Made by a program: the position numbers and the translations under genes. From contig CABUZD010000013.1 in NCBI GenBank assembly GCA_902495945.1, positions 1 to 24,047 on the forward strand: DNA of 24,047 bases, written 5' to 3'. Under the pieces are notes generated by a model. It saw only the letters and a list, made by a program, of their open reading frames with translations. It ran no database searches and was not told the origin of the DNA. This document shows positions 1 to 7,621 of this stretch, piece after piece. Within the stretch, counting starts at the first letter, position 1. Each line of letters opens with the position of its first letter. Source of the stretch: an uncultured Collinsella sp. GTDB lineage: Bacteria > Actinomycetota > Coriobacteriia > Coriobacteriales > Coriobacteriaceae.

Positions 1-2
1 GC

Positions 3-1445
3 CGCAAGTATACGTTCGAGGCGCAGCGCGAGAGTGCATCGACCGCATGGCCCAAGGTACCCTTTACCGAGCAGATGCGCGAGGAGGGCTACACCATCCT
101 GTGCCCGCAGATGGCGCCGATCCACTTTGACCTGGTCAAAGAGGTATTCCGTGGTGCTGGCTACAACTTGGAGCTGCTGCCCTCGACCGATCACGATGCC
201 GTCGAGGCCGGCCTGCGCTACGTGAACAACGACATCTGCTATCCGTCGATCCTGGTGACGGGCCAGATTATGGAGGCCATCGAGAGCGGTCGGTACGACC
301 TGTCCAAGACGGCCGTGGTTATCAGCCAGACCGGCGGCGGCTGCCGTGCCACCAACTACATCGCACTCATCCGCAAGGCCCTGCGCGAGAGCGGCCACCC
401 CGAGATTCCGGTGATCTCGCTTTCTGCCGTGGCGCTGGGCGAGGACAACCCCGGCTTTAAGATTACGCCGGCGCTGCTCAAGCAGGCCGTGTACGCGGTG
501 CTTTTTGGCGACGTGATGATGCAGATGCTCTACCGCTGCCGCCCGTACGAGGCCACGCCCGGCGCCGCCAACGCGCTCTACGAGGAGTACATGGCGCGCG
601 CCCGCAAACTGGCGCCCAAGTTCAATCGCCACAACTACACCAAGCTGTGCCGCGAGGCCATCCGCGCGTTCGACACCATGCCGCTCGTGGGCGAGGGCAC
701 CAAGCCACGCGTGGGCGTGGTCGGCGAGATCTTGGTCAAGTTCCATCCCACGGCCAACAACCATGTGGTCGACGTGATCGAGCGCGAGGGTTGCGAGGCC
801 GTGGTGCCGGGCCTGCTCGACTTCTTCCTGTACTCCATGAGTAACGCCGAGCTGCAGAAGGACGAGCTGGGTAGCTCTGCTACCACGCGCGCTGGTATGC
901 AGGCGCTCATCAAACTCGTGGACTGGATGCGTACGCCGGTGGAGGAGATGCTCGAAAAGTCCCGCCGCTTTGAGGCGCCCGAGCGCATCGGCACCATGGC
1001 CGACAAGGCCCGTACGGTGCTTTCGGTGTGCAACAACATGGGCGAGGGCTGGTTGCTCACGGCTGAGATGCTCGACCTGATCGATCACGGTGCGCCCAAC
1101 ATCATCTGCACGCAGCCCTTCGCGTGCCTGCCCAACCACGTGGTGGGTAAGGCTGTGATCAAGGAGCTGCGCCGTCAGCACCCCGAGAGCAATATCGTCG
1201 CGGTGGACTACGACCCTGGTGCGTCCGAGGTCAACCAGCTCAACCGCATTAAGCTCATGATCAGCGTGGCCAAGGAAAACATGCGCGCCGGCAAGGGCTT
1301 TAAGCTCGAGAAGGTGGCGCCGCTCGCGATGGACGAGGTCACCGGCCAGATGCGTGCCCATGATGGCTGCGTGAGCTGCGGACCGGCCAGCGAGGAGGCC
1401 GTTGCATCGGTCGCCGAGCGTCTGGGGCGTGGCGTTAAGAAGTAA
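3..1445 (+). CDS. 2-hydroxyacyl-CoA dehydratase activase-type protein, C-terminal part (5' end outside window)
   Basis: The frame is open from the first bases of the window, so the start lies upstream; about 480 C-terminal residues are visible. The sequence matches the C-terminal half of the large activase-related proteins (BadF/HgdC-like activase plus DUF2229, COG3580/3581) linked to 2-hydroxyacyl-CoA dehydratases. In that family ATP hydrolysis drives low-potential electron transfer through Fe-S clusters to a dehydratase. Visible family features are Cys-containing motifs NDICYPS, GGGCRATNY and, near the end, CVSCGPASEE, which are plausible cluster or redox ligands. Segments such as CNNMGEGWLLTAEM and VDYDPGASEVNQLNRIKL are also typical. 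The ATPase domains are expected upstream and are not visible here. The stop TAA at 1443-1445 is followed by a strong terminator, so this is the last gene of its unit. The family is fairly sure; the substrate cannot be inferred. Confidence 0.85.
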   Translation, partial: RKYTFEAQRESASTAWPKVPFTEQMREEGYTILCPQMAPIHFDLVKEVFRGAGYNLELLPSTDHDAVEAGLRYVNNDICYPSILVTGQIMEAIESGRYDLSKTAVVISQTGGGCRATNYIALIRKALRESGHPEIPVISLSAVALGEDNPGFKITPALLKQAVYAVLFGDVMMQMLYRCRPYEATPGAANALYEEYMARARKLAPKFNRHNYTKLCREAIRAFDTMPLVGEGTKPRVGVVGEILVKFHPTANNHVVDVIEREGCEAVVPGLLDFFLYSMSNAELQKDELGSSATTRAGMQALIKLVDWMRTPVEEMLEKSRRFEAPERIGTMADKARTVLSVCNNMGEGWLLTAEMLDLIDHGAPNIICTQPFACLPNHVVGKAVIKELRRQHPESNIVAVDYDPGASEVNQLNRIKLMISVAKENMRAGKGFKLEKVAPLAMDEVTGQMRAHDGCVSCGPASEEAVASVAERLGRGVKK

Positions 1446-1473
1446 CTGGCCTGCTTTGGGCTGGATACGAGAC

Positions 1474-1510
1474 AAACGGGTGGTAGCCGTACCGGCTACC
1501 ACCCGTTTTT
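1474..1510 (+). terminator. Rho-independent terminator of the activase-type gene
   Basis: A 14-bp perfect stem (1476-1489 with 1493-1506) has a TAC loop and is followed by a T run to 1510. It starts about 30 bases after the stop codon. Confidence 0.9.
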
Positions 1511-1530
1511 GCTGGACACATGTTGCGCAA

Positions 1531-1751
1531 ATGACCTTGCTACAGCCTTCCGTGGGCTTGCCCGATTTTTGGACCGGTTCGGGCTTTGAGGAAAAGCTGC
1601 TGCAAGTTCAGGGCGATTTTTCGCTCAACGCGGGCCAGCACAGCGTGACCTATCTGCCAAACGACGAGATGATCGCTGCGGACTGCCCATCGCCACCTAC
1701 GAGATGGAAGCCGAAAAGTATATCTACCGCGTGTACAAGTACGAGCTGTAG
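1531..1751 (+). pseudogene. Frameshifted remnant of an unidentified protein gene
   Basis: Frame 1 from ATG 1531 reads like real protein for about 50 residues (begins MTLLQPSVGLPDFW, reaches LPNDEMIAAD near 1683) and then turns into Ser/Pro/Arg-rich nonsense. Moving to frame 3 at about 1683 restores protein-like sequence (LPIATYEMEAEKYIYRVYKY) up to TAG 1749-1751. A single lost C in what would be GAC-CTG explains the break. No ribosome binding site is visible before 1531, and the gene follows directly on a terminator. I read this as the decayed end of a gene rather than an expressed one. I do not recognise the family. A sequencing error of one base is the main alternative, which would leave a small intact ORF of about 73 residues. 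Confidence 0.45.
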
Positions 1752-1772
1752 GGCCGCGCTTAGGTTTGACCA

Positions 1773-1835
1773 ATGGAGTATGAAAACACGCCGTTCGCCG
1801 ATGCCCTCTCCGCGAGTGACAGCCATATGGTTTGA
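1773..1835 (+). pseudogene. Possible truncated gene start (20 codons)
   Basis: ATG 1773 opens a 20-codon ORF (begins MEYENTPFADALSASDSH) ending at TGA 1833. Its residues look protein-like, but there is no good ribosome site and no continuation in another frame that I can follow. It may be the surviving 5' end of a lost gene, or chance. Confidence 0.2.
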
Positions 1836-1853
1836 TGTCAGAAACATATAGTT

Positions 1854-1873
1854 GTCGCCAGCCTGCTGGCGAC
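1854..1873 (+). promoter_or_regulatory. 8-bp hairpin in the leader of the small membrane protein gene
   Basis: GTCGCCAG (1854-1861) and CTGGCGAC (1866-1873) form a perfect stem with a CCTG loop, 15 bases before a GGAGG ribosome site. No T run follows, so it is not a standard terminator. A leader structure or protein-binding site is possible. Confidence 0.4.
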
Positions 1874-1901
1874 GTTCCCCCTGATATCGGAGGTTCCAGG
1901 T

Positions 1902-1940
1902 ATGTTTCGTGCTCCGTTAAACAACTATCGGTTGGGCTAA
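1902..1940 (+). CDS. 12-codon leader peptide ORF, coupled to the next gene
   Basis: ATG 1902 follows a strong GGAGG (1889-1893) at 8-base spacing and encodes MFRAPLNNYRLG before TAA 1938-1940. The next gene starts at ATG 1942, one base after this stop, and has no convincing ribosome site of its own (its upstream bases are tatcggttgggctaac). Translation of the larger gene is therefore likely to depend on ribosomes ending the short ORF. No run of one rare or biosynthetic amino acid is seen, so classic amino-acid attenuation is not supported. A chance ORF beside an unrecognised start is the alternative. Confidence 0.45.
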   Translation: MFRAPLNNYRLG

Positions 1941-1941
1941 C

Positions 1942-2391
1942 ATGGGTCGCCGTGCTATTTCGATAACCCTTGCAGTGGTCTGCCTGGCTGTGCTCCTGGG
2001 CGCTACAGGGCTGTTTGCTATAAGCCGAGAAACGTCCTATATGCAGGAATGCGCTTCCGAAGGGTTTGCCATTGATGGTTTCTATCGGGATGACAAAACG
2101 AGTCGGGAAACCCTGGCTTTTCTTGAGGAGGACAACTGTCGATGGCAGCTGGTCGACCAAGACGGAATCTGCACAGACGGACAGTTTAAGCGTACGGATG
2201 ACCCCAACATCCTGATATTAAAGAAGGAAAACGGCGAAGAATTCGGCACGGTTCACGTTGCGTATATATCGCGCCGACGCGAGCAGGGCCAGCTCTATCT
2301 ATTTAGAGATAGCAAGGTGACCCGATTTTATCTTGTGAGCACCGATCCGGCGTTTACGGTGGAGTCTGGCGATGTCGATGCGGACGTCTGA
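1942..2391 (+). CDS. Small membrane-anchored or exported protein of unknown function
   Basis: This 149-residue protein has a short basic N-terminus (GRR) and a hydrophobic segment at about residues 6-27, which fits an uncleaved anchor or signal peptide. The rest is hydrophilic, with Cys at 37, 66 and 77 that could form disulfides outside the membrane. The pattern SEGFAIDGFYRDDKTS then LAFLEEDNCRWQLVDQDG resembles small extracytoplasmic beta-type domains, but I do not recognise a family. No lipobox is visible. ATG 1942 was chosen because it follows the stop of the leader ORF by one base; no better in-frame start lies upstream. Codon use is less GC-rich by eye than in neighbouring genes, as are the decayed sequences before it, which may indicate accessory DNA. 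A hairpin follows the stop at 2412. Confidence 0.6.
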   Translation: MGRRAISITLAVVCLAVLLGATGLFAISRETSYMQECASEGFAIDGFYRDDKTSRETLAFLEEDNCRWQLVDQDGICTDGQFKRTDDPNILILKKENGEEFGTVHVAYISRRREQGQLYLFRDSKVTRFYLVSTDPAFTVESGDVDADV

Positions 2392-2411
2392 TTCATGGCA
2401 ATAAAACAGCG

Positions 2412-2446
2412 AGCGGGGCGCGGACGTGAACTACGTCCCGCTTTTT
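2412..2446. terminator. Probable bidirectional terminator between convergent genes
   Basis: GGACGT (2422-2427) pairs with ACGTCC (2433-2438) and AGCG (2412-2415) with CGCT (2439-2442), leaving a 6-base bulge. Five T follow on the plus strand. On the minus strand the stem is followed after a few bases by TTTT. The bulge makes it imperfect, but it sits between two convergent genes. Confidence 0.55.
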
Positions 2447-2518
2447 GCTTGTGCCTGCGTCGCGTCTGAGCCTCGCCGCGACTTGCGCCTGTGCGCGGGA
2501 GCCATCCCATGCTCCGCA

Positions 2519-3658
2519 TTACTCCACATCAAATTCCACGCGGTCGAGATCGGGCACATTGAGGTCGATGAGCTTGCGGGCGACGTGGCGGTCGTGTGCC
2601 CCGAGCGCCTCGCTTGTCGTCACATGGGCGACGATTTCGCGCTCTACAATGCCTTCCTCGTCCCCTTCGGTGGCCGAGGTCTCGACGGCGACGGTGTAAT
2701 CCTTAAAGCCCGGCAGCACCGCGGCAAGCTCGCGCGTGGTTTCGGTGACGCCGTAGCCGTCCTGCACGCCGGCCTGCGCCGAGCCAATAGACCCCGCCGT
2801 CATGACGATGCAGGGGATGGCAAAGATCACCGTGCCCACAATAATGCGGCGGCGCACCTTGCGTGACAGCTCGTCGACCTCGGCATTTTCCTCGGCGGTC
2901 ACAATGCCGTCGCCGTTGAGGTCGCGCTTGAGCGGCACACGTAAAAGAAGCAATACGGCTTCGGCCGCCAGCGCGATAAAGACCACGTTGATGCCAAACT
3001 CGTAAAGCGCCGAGAGAAACAGTGACCCGCTTGCGATGGCGATGCCGTAGCCCGCCGCGCACAGTGGCGGCATGAGCGCGGTCGCCACCGCTACGCCGGC
3101 AATGAGCGTGGCGGGTTCCTGGTCGCGCGAGTTGCCTAGGCCGCCCGCAAAGCCGCCCGCGAGCGCGACGGCAAGGTCCCACACAGTCGGTGTCGAATTG
3201 TCGATGATGGCGGCCGTGGTGGTGCCAAGGGGCGAGAGCTTAAAATACAGTGTGGACGTGACCAGGCAAAAGGCCATCTGTAGAGCCAGGCTGGCAATGG
3301 CCTCGACGGTGATCTCGCGGTCGAGCGTGGCAATGCCGTATGCCATGGCAAGGACCGATCCCATAAGCGGGCAGATGAGCATGGCGCCCACGATGGCGAT
3401 GTCCGAATCGATATCGAGGCCGATGCTCGCGATCAACATGGCGATGATGAGGATGCACAGGTGAGAGCCGGTCAGGCGTGCCCCGTTTACAAAGCGCTTG
3501 CGGATCACGTGATAGGGCGCGCGACCCTCGCGAATGTTGAATGCGCGCTTTAAAAAGCGACCAGCCTGTTCGGCAGCCTCACTATGGGCGGGGCGGATGC
3601 CATGGCGCCGATGATGGCGTTCACGCAGTCGCTTGAGCTGTTGTCTATCGAGTTCCAT
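2519..3658 (-). CDS. DUF389 family membrane protein with EF-hand-like loop
   Basis: The 379-residue product matches the DUF389 (TIGR00341-type) integral membrane family, whose function is not established. Residues 62-240 hold several hydrophobic helices, with family-like segments IVGAMLICPLMGSVLAMAYG (about 89-108) and VAVATALMPPLCAAGYGIA (about 190-208). Another helix lies at about 272-290, followed by a soluble C-terminal domain rich in Glu and Val. Between the two membrane parts is DLNGDGIVTAEE (246-257), which fits the 12-residue EF-hand calcium loop exactly (Asp, Asn, Asp, Gly, hydrophobic, Glu at 1, 3, 5, 6, 8, 12). The start at 3658 was chosen because GAGGTG lies 4 bases upstream; an open extension of 42 residues further upstream looks non-coding. 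It is divergent from the surface protein gene and apparently monocistronic. Confidence 0.85.
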   Translation of the reverse strand: MELDRQQLKRLRERHHRRHGIRPAHSEAAEQAGRFLKRAFNIREGRAPYHVIRKRFVNGARLTGSHLCILIIAMLIASIGLDIDSDIAIVGAMLICPLMGSVLAMAYGIATLDREITVEAIASLALQMAFCLVTSTLYFKLSPLGTTTAAIIDNSTPTVWDLAVALAGGFAGGLGNSRDQEPATLIAGVAVATALMPPLCAAGYGIAIASGSLFLSALYEFGINVVFIALAAEAVLLLLRVPLKRDLNGDGIVTAEENAEVDELSRKVRRRIIVGTVIFAIPCIVMTAGSIGSAQAGVQDGYGVTETTRELAAVLPGFKDYTVAVETSATEGDEEGIVEREIVAHVTTSEALGAHDRHVARKLIDLNVPDLDRVEFDVE

Positions 3659-3965
3659 GTTCACCTCGTTCTGGCACGGGCCGCATATCTCGCCCGTCGC
3701 CCATACTCTACACCGCGGCGGGCGGGGTGCCTGCTCGATGCGGAATCCGATAGGACGGATGACGCGGGAGCAAATGCAAATCACAGGCTCAATTCCATCA
3801 CGCGAAAATATGATGCACCAGCTCCTTCAAATGTGACGAAATTGTGAAGCACGGGAGCATGAATTTCAAAAAATACGCTGGTCGCCAATGTTGCGCAACA
3901 GAATTCAAAAATCGACAGCTACCGTTTGATACGTATGGATACATCCGTGTCAAAGGGAGAAAGCC
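3659..3965. promoter_or_regulatory. Divergent intergenic region with a perfect 12-bp palindrome
   Basis: This 307-base region separates the DUF389 gene (minus) from the surface protein gene (plus), so it should hold both promoters. It contains the perfect palindrome TGTTGCGCAACA at 3889-3900, a candidate operator 65 bases before the surface protein start. The part from 3830 to 3935 is more AT-rich than its surroundings. I could not assign a convincing -35/-10 pair to either gene. The only clear element besides the palindrome is the ribosome site GGGAGA just before 3966. Confidence 0.4.
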
Positions 3966-6900
3966 ATGGCAAACTACAGTCCACAACACTTTGAGCCTCG
4001 GGCCAAGACTGTCAACGTCAAGGGCGTTGCTAACCGCGCTGTCGCAACCGTTTTGACGGCGGGCCTCATCGCTCAGCCGCTCATGTCGCCGCTGGCGGCA
4101 ATCGCCGCGCCGTCAACCGATAACGGCGATTCTGTTCAGGGGGGGGGTAGTTCTGTAGAGAATACCGTTGCCGCCGGTAACCAAGCGGTCGTAAAGACGG
4201 CTGCCCAGCTGGCCGAGGAGTCGGCAAAGCAGCTCAAGGACGCTCAGGCCGCCTACGATGCCGCCCAGAAGAACGCCGATGCGGCGGGCCAGTCTCAAAA
4301 GCAGGCGCAGCAGCAAAAGAATCAGGCCTCGCAGGCTGTGAGCGACAACGAAATCGAGCAGAACGCAGCAGAAGTCGCCGCGCTCCAGGAGAAGATCGAC
4401 GAGCTTAAGGCGGCCGTCGAAAAGACCGAGCAGCAGCAGAAGAAGCTGGGCGACCTGAACGATCAGCTCGATCAGGCCAACAAGAGCGTCGAGGATAAGA
4501 CCCAGGCGCTCAAGGACGCCAAGGCAAAGCAGGACGAGGCCAAGAAGGCCCTCGACGATGCACAGGCCAAGCTCGATGCCATGGGTATGGACGAGTACGA
4601 GGCCGCCAAGAAGGCCGTCGAGGACGCGCAGGCCAAGCTCGACGCTGCCAACAAGGCCGTTGTTACCGCGCAGGCTAATCTGGACCAGGCCAAAGCAGCC
4701 GAGGCCAGTGCCCAGCAGGAAAAGCAGAATACCGAGGCCGCTCTGACTTCCGCCCAGGCCAAGAAGCAGGAGACTGCCGCTGCCTTCGCAGCCGCAACCA
4801 CCGCGCGCGATAACGCCCAACAGAAGCTCAACCAGGCGCAGGCCGCGCTCGATGCTGCCGTCTCGGGTACGGGTGTCGACCTGAGTGCGCTTGAGGCCGC
4901 CAAGAACGCTGCTGCTGGTGAGCTCAAGACCGCGCAGGACGCGCTCGAAGCCGCGACGACTGCAGACGCCACCGCACAGGCGAACCTGCAGGCTGCGCAG
5001 ACTACCGTCACCGCCGCGCAGGAGAAGGCCAACGCCGCCAACGCTGCCGTGGCATCTGCCCAGTCTGCATACGATACGGCAAACAAGGAGTACAAGGACG
5101 CGGCCAGTAAGCGTGACACCGCGAAGTCGGCATACGAGCAGGCCCAGCAGACCGAGGCAGACAAGAAGGCGGAGTACGACCGACTCGTCGAGGTCCGTCA
5201 GCAGAAGCGTGCTGAATACGATGCAATTTGCGCCGAAGTTACATCGGCAAAGAGCGCTTATGATGCCGCGAGCGCTGAAGTCGACAAGCTTAACCAGCAG
5301 ATTGCCGACCTCAAGTCGAACATGACCGTAGACCAGAATGTCATCAGCCAGGGTATGTTCGGCTTCATGAACTACATCATCGGCGGCAGCCAGTTCACAG
5401 CCACGCAGAAGAAGAATGCCCAGGACGCTGTATCGATGCTGACCGGCGCAGACGATAAAGCCGAGTGGTATGACAATTACGTCGATCAGGACATGTCTCG
5501 CGACACCAATCCGCTTTCCTTGGAGCAGATGCGCAACGCCCTGACATATCTCGACACCCAGAACAACCTCCGCAAGGCGAACGGTCAGTCTGCACTTAGC
5601 GTCAGCCTCCGTATGACTGCGGCAGCCGCCCTTAATACATCATATTCATCGAACATCTGGGGACACTCGAACTGCTACTTCGACAACGGCGAAAATCTTG
5701 CCGGTGGAGGCGGCGCATATACCGGCGGCGAGACCGAGGATACACTCGGCTGGCCATACACCGGTCTCTATACTCAGGAAAAGGAGAAATTCGATAAGTA
5801 CGTCGAGCAGTATGGCGACGACCTCGGCAGCCATCGATACGACGCCTACTACATCTACCAGAACTATGCCAGTATCTCCCGTGAGTGTGGGCATTATCTC
5901 AACATTATCGATTCCTCTACGAGGGCAATCGGCATTGCAACCGGTAGCGGTAAGAACACCGATTCCGAGGTAACCATCTTCGATTACAGCGATGATGACA
6001 CGCAGGCCGATTTCACTGTCTCCGAGTTCAAGAAGCTCCTCAACGACTACATCGATTCCGCCTACAACGCAGGCGGCACGCAGGAGCAGAAGGAGCAGCT
6101 GAAGCAGCTACAGAATAAGCTGGCAGAGGCGCAGAAGAATTACGGTTCGACCAGCAATGCCTACTACGCTGCCGTCAATAAAAAGGATTCCGCACGCGAT
6201 GCCTATACCGCGGCTGACACGAACGTGAACACCGCCAAGGGTGAGTACGAGAAGGCCAAGTCCAGCACCGCCGCCGCGAAGACGGCATACGACGCCGCCG
6301 AAGCCAAACTCAAGGGTGTCGACGTCAAGACGCCCCAGACCAAGCTCGACGCCGCCAAGGGCGAGGCCACTACTGCCCAGGCAGCTCTCGATAAGGCAAA
6401 CGCCACGCTTGCTGACAGCAAGACGAAGGCAGCCGAGGCCGCTGCTCACAAGGCGAAGGCTCGCAGCGCCCGCGACGCCGCCAAGGTAAAGTCCGATCAG
6501 GCCAACGAGGCGTATGACAACGCTACCGCTTCGGTCAAGGACCTTGCCGCCAAGTGCGATGCCGCCAAGACGGATCTTGCGAACAAGCAGGGCACGCTTA
6601 ACGATGCCAAGAAGGCCGACGACACTGCCCAAGCTGGCGTTGACAAGGCTCAGGCCGCAGATGTGCACGCCGCGACCGCTCTTTCGGGCGCCAAGCAGGC
6701 AGTTGCCGCCAAGACGCAGACCCTGTCCGACGCACAGGAGAAGGTCAAGGCCGCCGAGGGCGAGCTTGCCACCGCAAACAAGGCCTTCGAGCGCTTCGCC
6801 GGCGCCCAGAAGGCGGTCGACGACGCCAAGGTCGCCTATGACGCTGCCGTCGCCGGTGTCGCCGATGCCCAGAAGCAGCTCGAGGCCGCCAACGAAGCCG

Positions 6901-7421
6901 TCGTCGATGCGAACTTCGAGATCGTCAAGGCCAAGGCCGAGCTTGCCAGCGATGAGGCACTCAAGGCCGATCTTGAGGCTGTCGACCACAAGGCCTCTCT
7001 TGCCGCGGGCACGACGGGTAACGAGAAGCTGGTCAAGCTTAACGCTGCCTACGCTCGCTATAAGGCCGCCGTCGATGCCGCTGCTGGTCTCAAGGCTGCT
7101 CTGAGCGATGCCGATGCCAAACTGTCCGATGCCAACGACGCCTATGCCGCCGCGCTTGCCGAGCTTAACGATGCTAAGGATGCCCTGGCTGCCGCACAGG
7201 CCGAGTACGACAAGTATCATCCCAAGGCTGAGCCGCAGGCCAAGCCTCAGGTTGCGCAGGCTGCTGCAAAGGCTCCTGTCGCCAAGAAGAAGGCCACGGA
7301 CGGTGCACTTGCCCAGACGGGTGATACCTCCGCGCTTGCAGGTGAGGTCTTCGTCATCGGCGGCATTACGCTCGTTGCCGCGGGCGTGACGCTGGGTGAT
7401 CGTCGTCGCAAGCACATGTAG
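3966..7421 (+). CDS. Sortase-anchored surface protein: coiled coil, CAP domain, coiled coil, LAQTG
   Basis: The 1151-residue product begins with a long basic n-region and hydrophobic core, with likely cleavage near residue 48 (after AIAA). Residues about 60-450 and 690-1090 are Ala/Lys/Asp/Gln-rich heptad sequence typical of long coiled-coil stalks. Between them lies a CAP/SCP domain (about 500-672) with all four expected cavity residues: His567, Glu576 in GENLA, Glu640 and His643 in ECGHY. The C-terminus has a Lys/Pro-rich wall-spanning stretch, then LAQTG (1115-1119), a hydrophobic helix and the tail DRRRKHM, an LPXTG-like sortase signal with Ala at position two. It is therefore likely linked to peptidoglycan and displayed at the surface. 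GGGAGA precedes ATG 3966. A run of nine G sits at codons 58-61 (see separate entry). The ligand or activity is unknown; adhesion or host interaction is an inference from architecture. Confidence 0.88.
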   Translation: MANYSPQHFEPRAKTVNVKGVANRAVATVLTAGLIAQPLMSPLAAIAAPSTDNGDSVQGGGSSVENTVAAGNQAVVKTAAQLAEESAKQLKDAQAAYDAAQKNADAAGQSQKQAQQQKNQASQAVSDNEIEQNAAEVAALQEKIDELKAAVEKTEQQQKKLGDLNDQLDQANKSVEDKTQALKDAKAKQDEAKKALDDAQAKLDAMGMDEYEAAKKAVEDAQAKLDAANKAVVTAQANLDQAKAAEASAQQEKQNTEAALTSAQAKKQETAAAFAAATTARDNAQQKLNQAQAALDAAVSGTGVDLSALEAAKNAAAGELKTAQDALEAATTADATAQANLQAAQTTVTAAQEKANAANAAVASAQSAYDTANKEYKDAASKRDTAKSAYEQAQQTEADKKAEYDRLVEVRQQKRAEYDAICAEVTSAKSAYDAASAEVDKLNQQIADLKSNMTVDQNVISQGMFGFMNYIIGGSQFTATQKKNAQDAVSMLTGADDKAEWYDNYVDQDMSRDTNPLSLEQMRNALTYLDTQNNLRKANGQSALSVSLRMTAAAALNTSYSSNIWGHSNCYFDNGENLAGGGGAYTGGETEDTLGWPYTGLYTQEKEKFDKYVEQYGDDLGSHRYDAYYIYQNYASISRECGHYLNIIDSSTRAIGIATGSGKNTDSEVTIFDYSDDDTQADFTVSEFKKLLNDYIDSAYNAGGTQEQKEQLKQLQNKLAEAQKNYGSTSNAYYAAVNKKDSARDAYTAADTNVNTAKGEYEKAKSSTAAAKTAYDAAEAKLKGVDVKTPQTKLDAAKGEATTAQAALDKANATLADSKTKAAEAAAHKAKARSARDAAKVKSDQANEAYDNATASVKDLAAKCDAAKTDLANKQGTLNDAKKADDTAQAGVDKAQAADVHAATALSGAKQAVAAKTQTLSDAQEKVKAAEGELATANKAFERFAGAQKAVDDAKVAYDAAVAGVADAQKQLEAANEAVVDANFEIVKAKAELASDEALKADLEAVDHKASLAAGTTGNEKLVKLNAAYARYKAAVDAAAGLKAALSDADAKLSDANDAYAAALAELNDAKDALAAAQAEYDKYHPKAEPQAKPQVAQAAAKAPVAKKKATDGALAQTGDTSALAGEVFVIGGITLVAAGVTLGDRRRKHM
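4139..4147 (+). repeat. Run of nine G inside the surface protein gene (candidate phase-variation tract)
   Basis: Nine consecutive G encode Gln58-Gly-Gly-Gly61, just behind the signal peptide. At nine the frame is open for 1151 codons. Ten G would give TAG directly after the tract, and eight G would give GTA GTT CTG TAG, so any one-base slip switches the gene off at once. Confidence 0.7.
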
Positions 7422-7487
7422 TGATTCGGACGTCGGCTCTGCAGCGAATTCCAATTCATAGCGGGACCGTCTCGATAGCCAAACGAT

Positions 7488-7530
7488 AAGGCCGGCGCGC
7501 TGTCATATGCAGCGCGCCGGCCTTTCTTTG
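7488..7530 (+). terminator. Rho-independent terminator of the surface protein gene
   Basis: A 15-bp perfect GC-rich stem (7488-7502 with 7510-7524) with loop TCATATG is followed by a T-rich stretch ctttctttg. It starts 66 bases after the stop at 7421. Confidence 0.9.
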
Positions 7531-7540
7531 TTTCGATATC

Positions 7541-7580
7541 AAAAAGCCCGGTCGGCAGCCGCAAAAGCTACCGACCGGGC
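7541..7580 (-). terminator. Rho-independent terminator of the OPT transporter gene
   Basis: On the minus strand a 14-bp stem with one mismatch (7567-7580 with 7546-7559) is followed by TTTTT. It stands back to back with the plus-strand terminator that ends about 10 bases away. Confidence 0.88.
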
Positions 7581-7621
7581 AAGCCGTAGGCAATATGGCT
7601 GCGAGCGAACAGCCGCTCGAC

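Noticed and set aside
4113..4820. Long minus-strand open frame rich in Leu and Gly inside the surface protein gene
   Set aside because: It is the mirror of the Ala/Lys/Gln-rich coiled-coil codons; it shows no ribosome site and only low-complexity sequence.
6108..7454. 448-codon minus-strand open frame opposite the second coiled coil
   Set aside because: Same cause: repetitive GC-rich codons leave the opposite frame open. The plus-strand frame has signal peptide, CAP domain and sortase signal.
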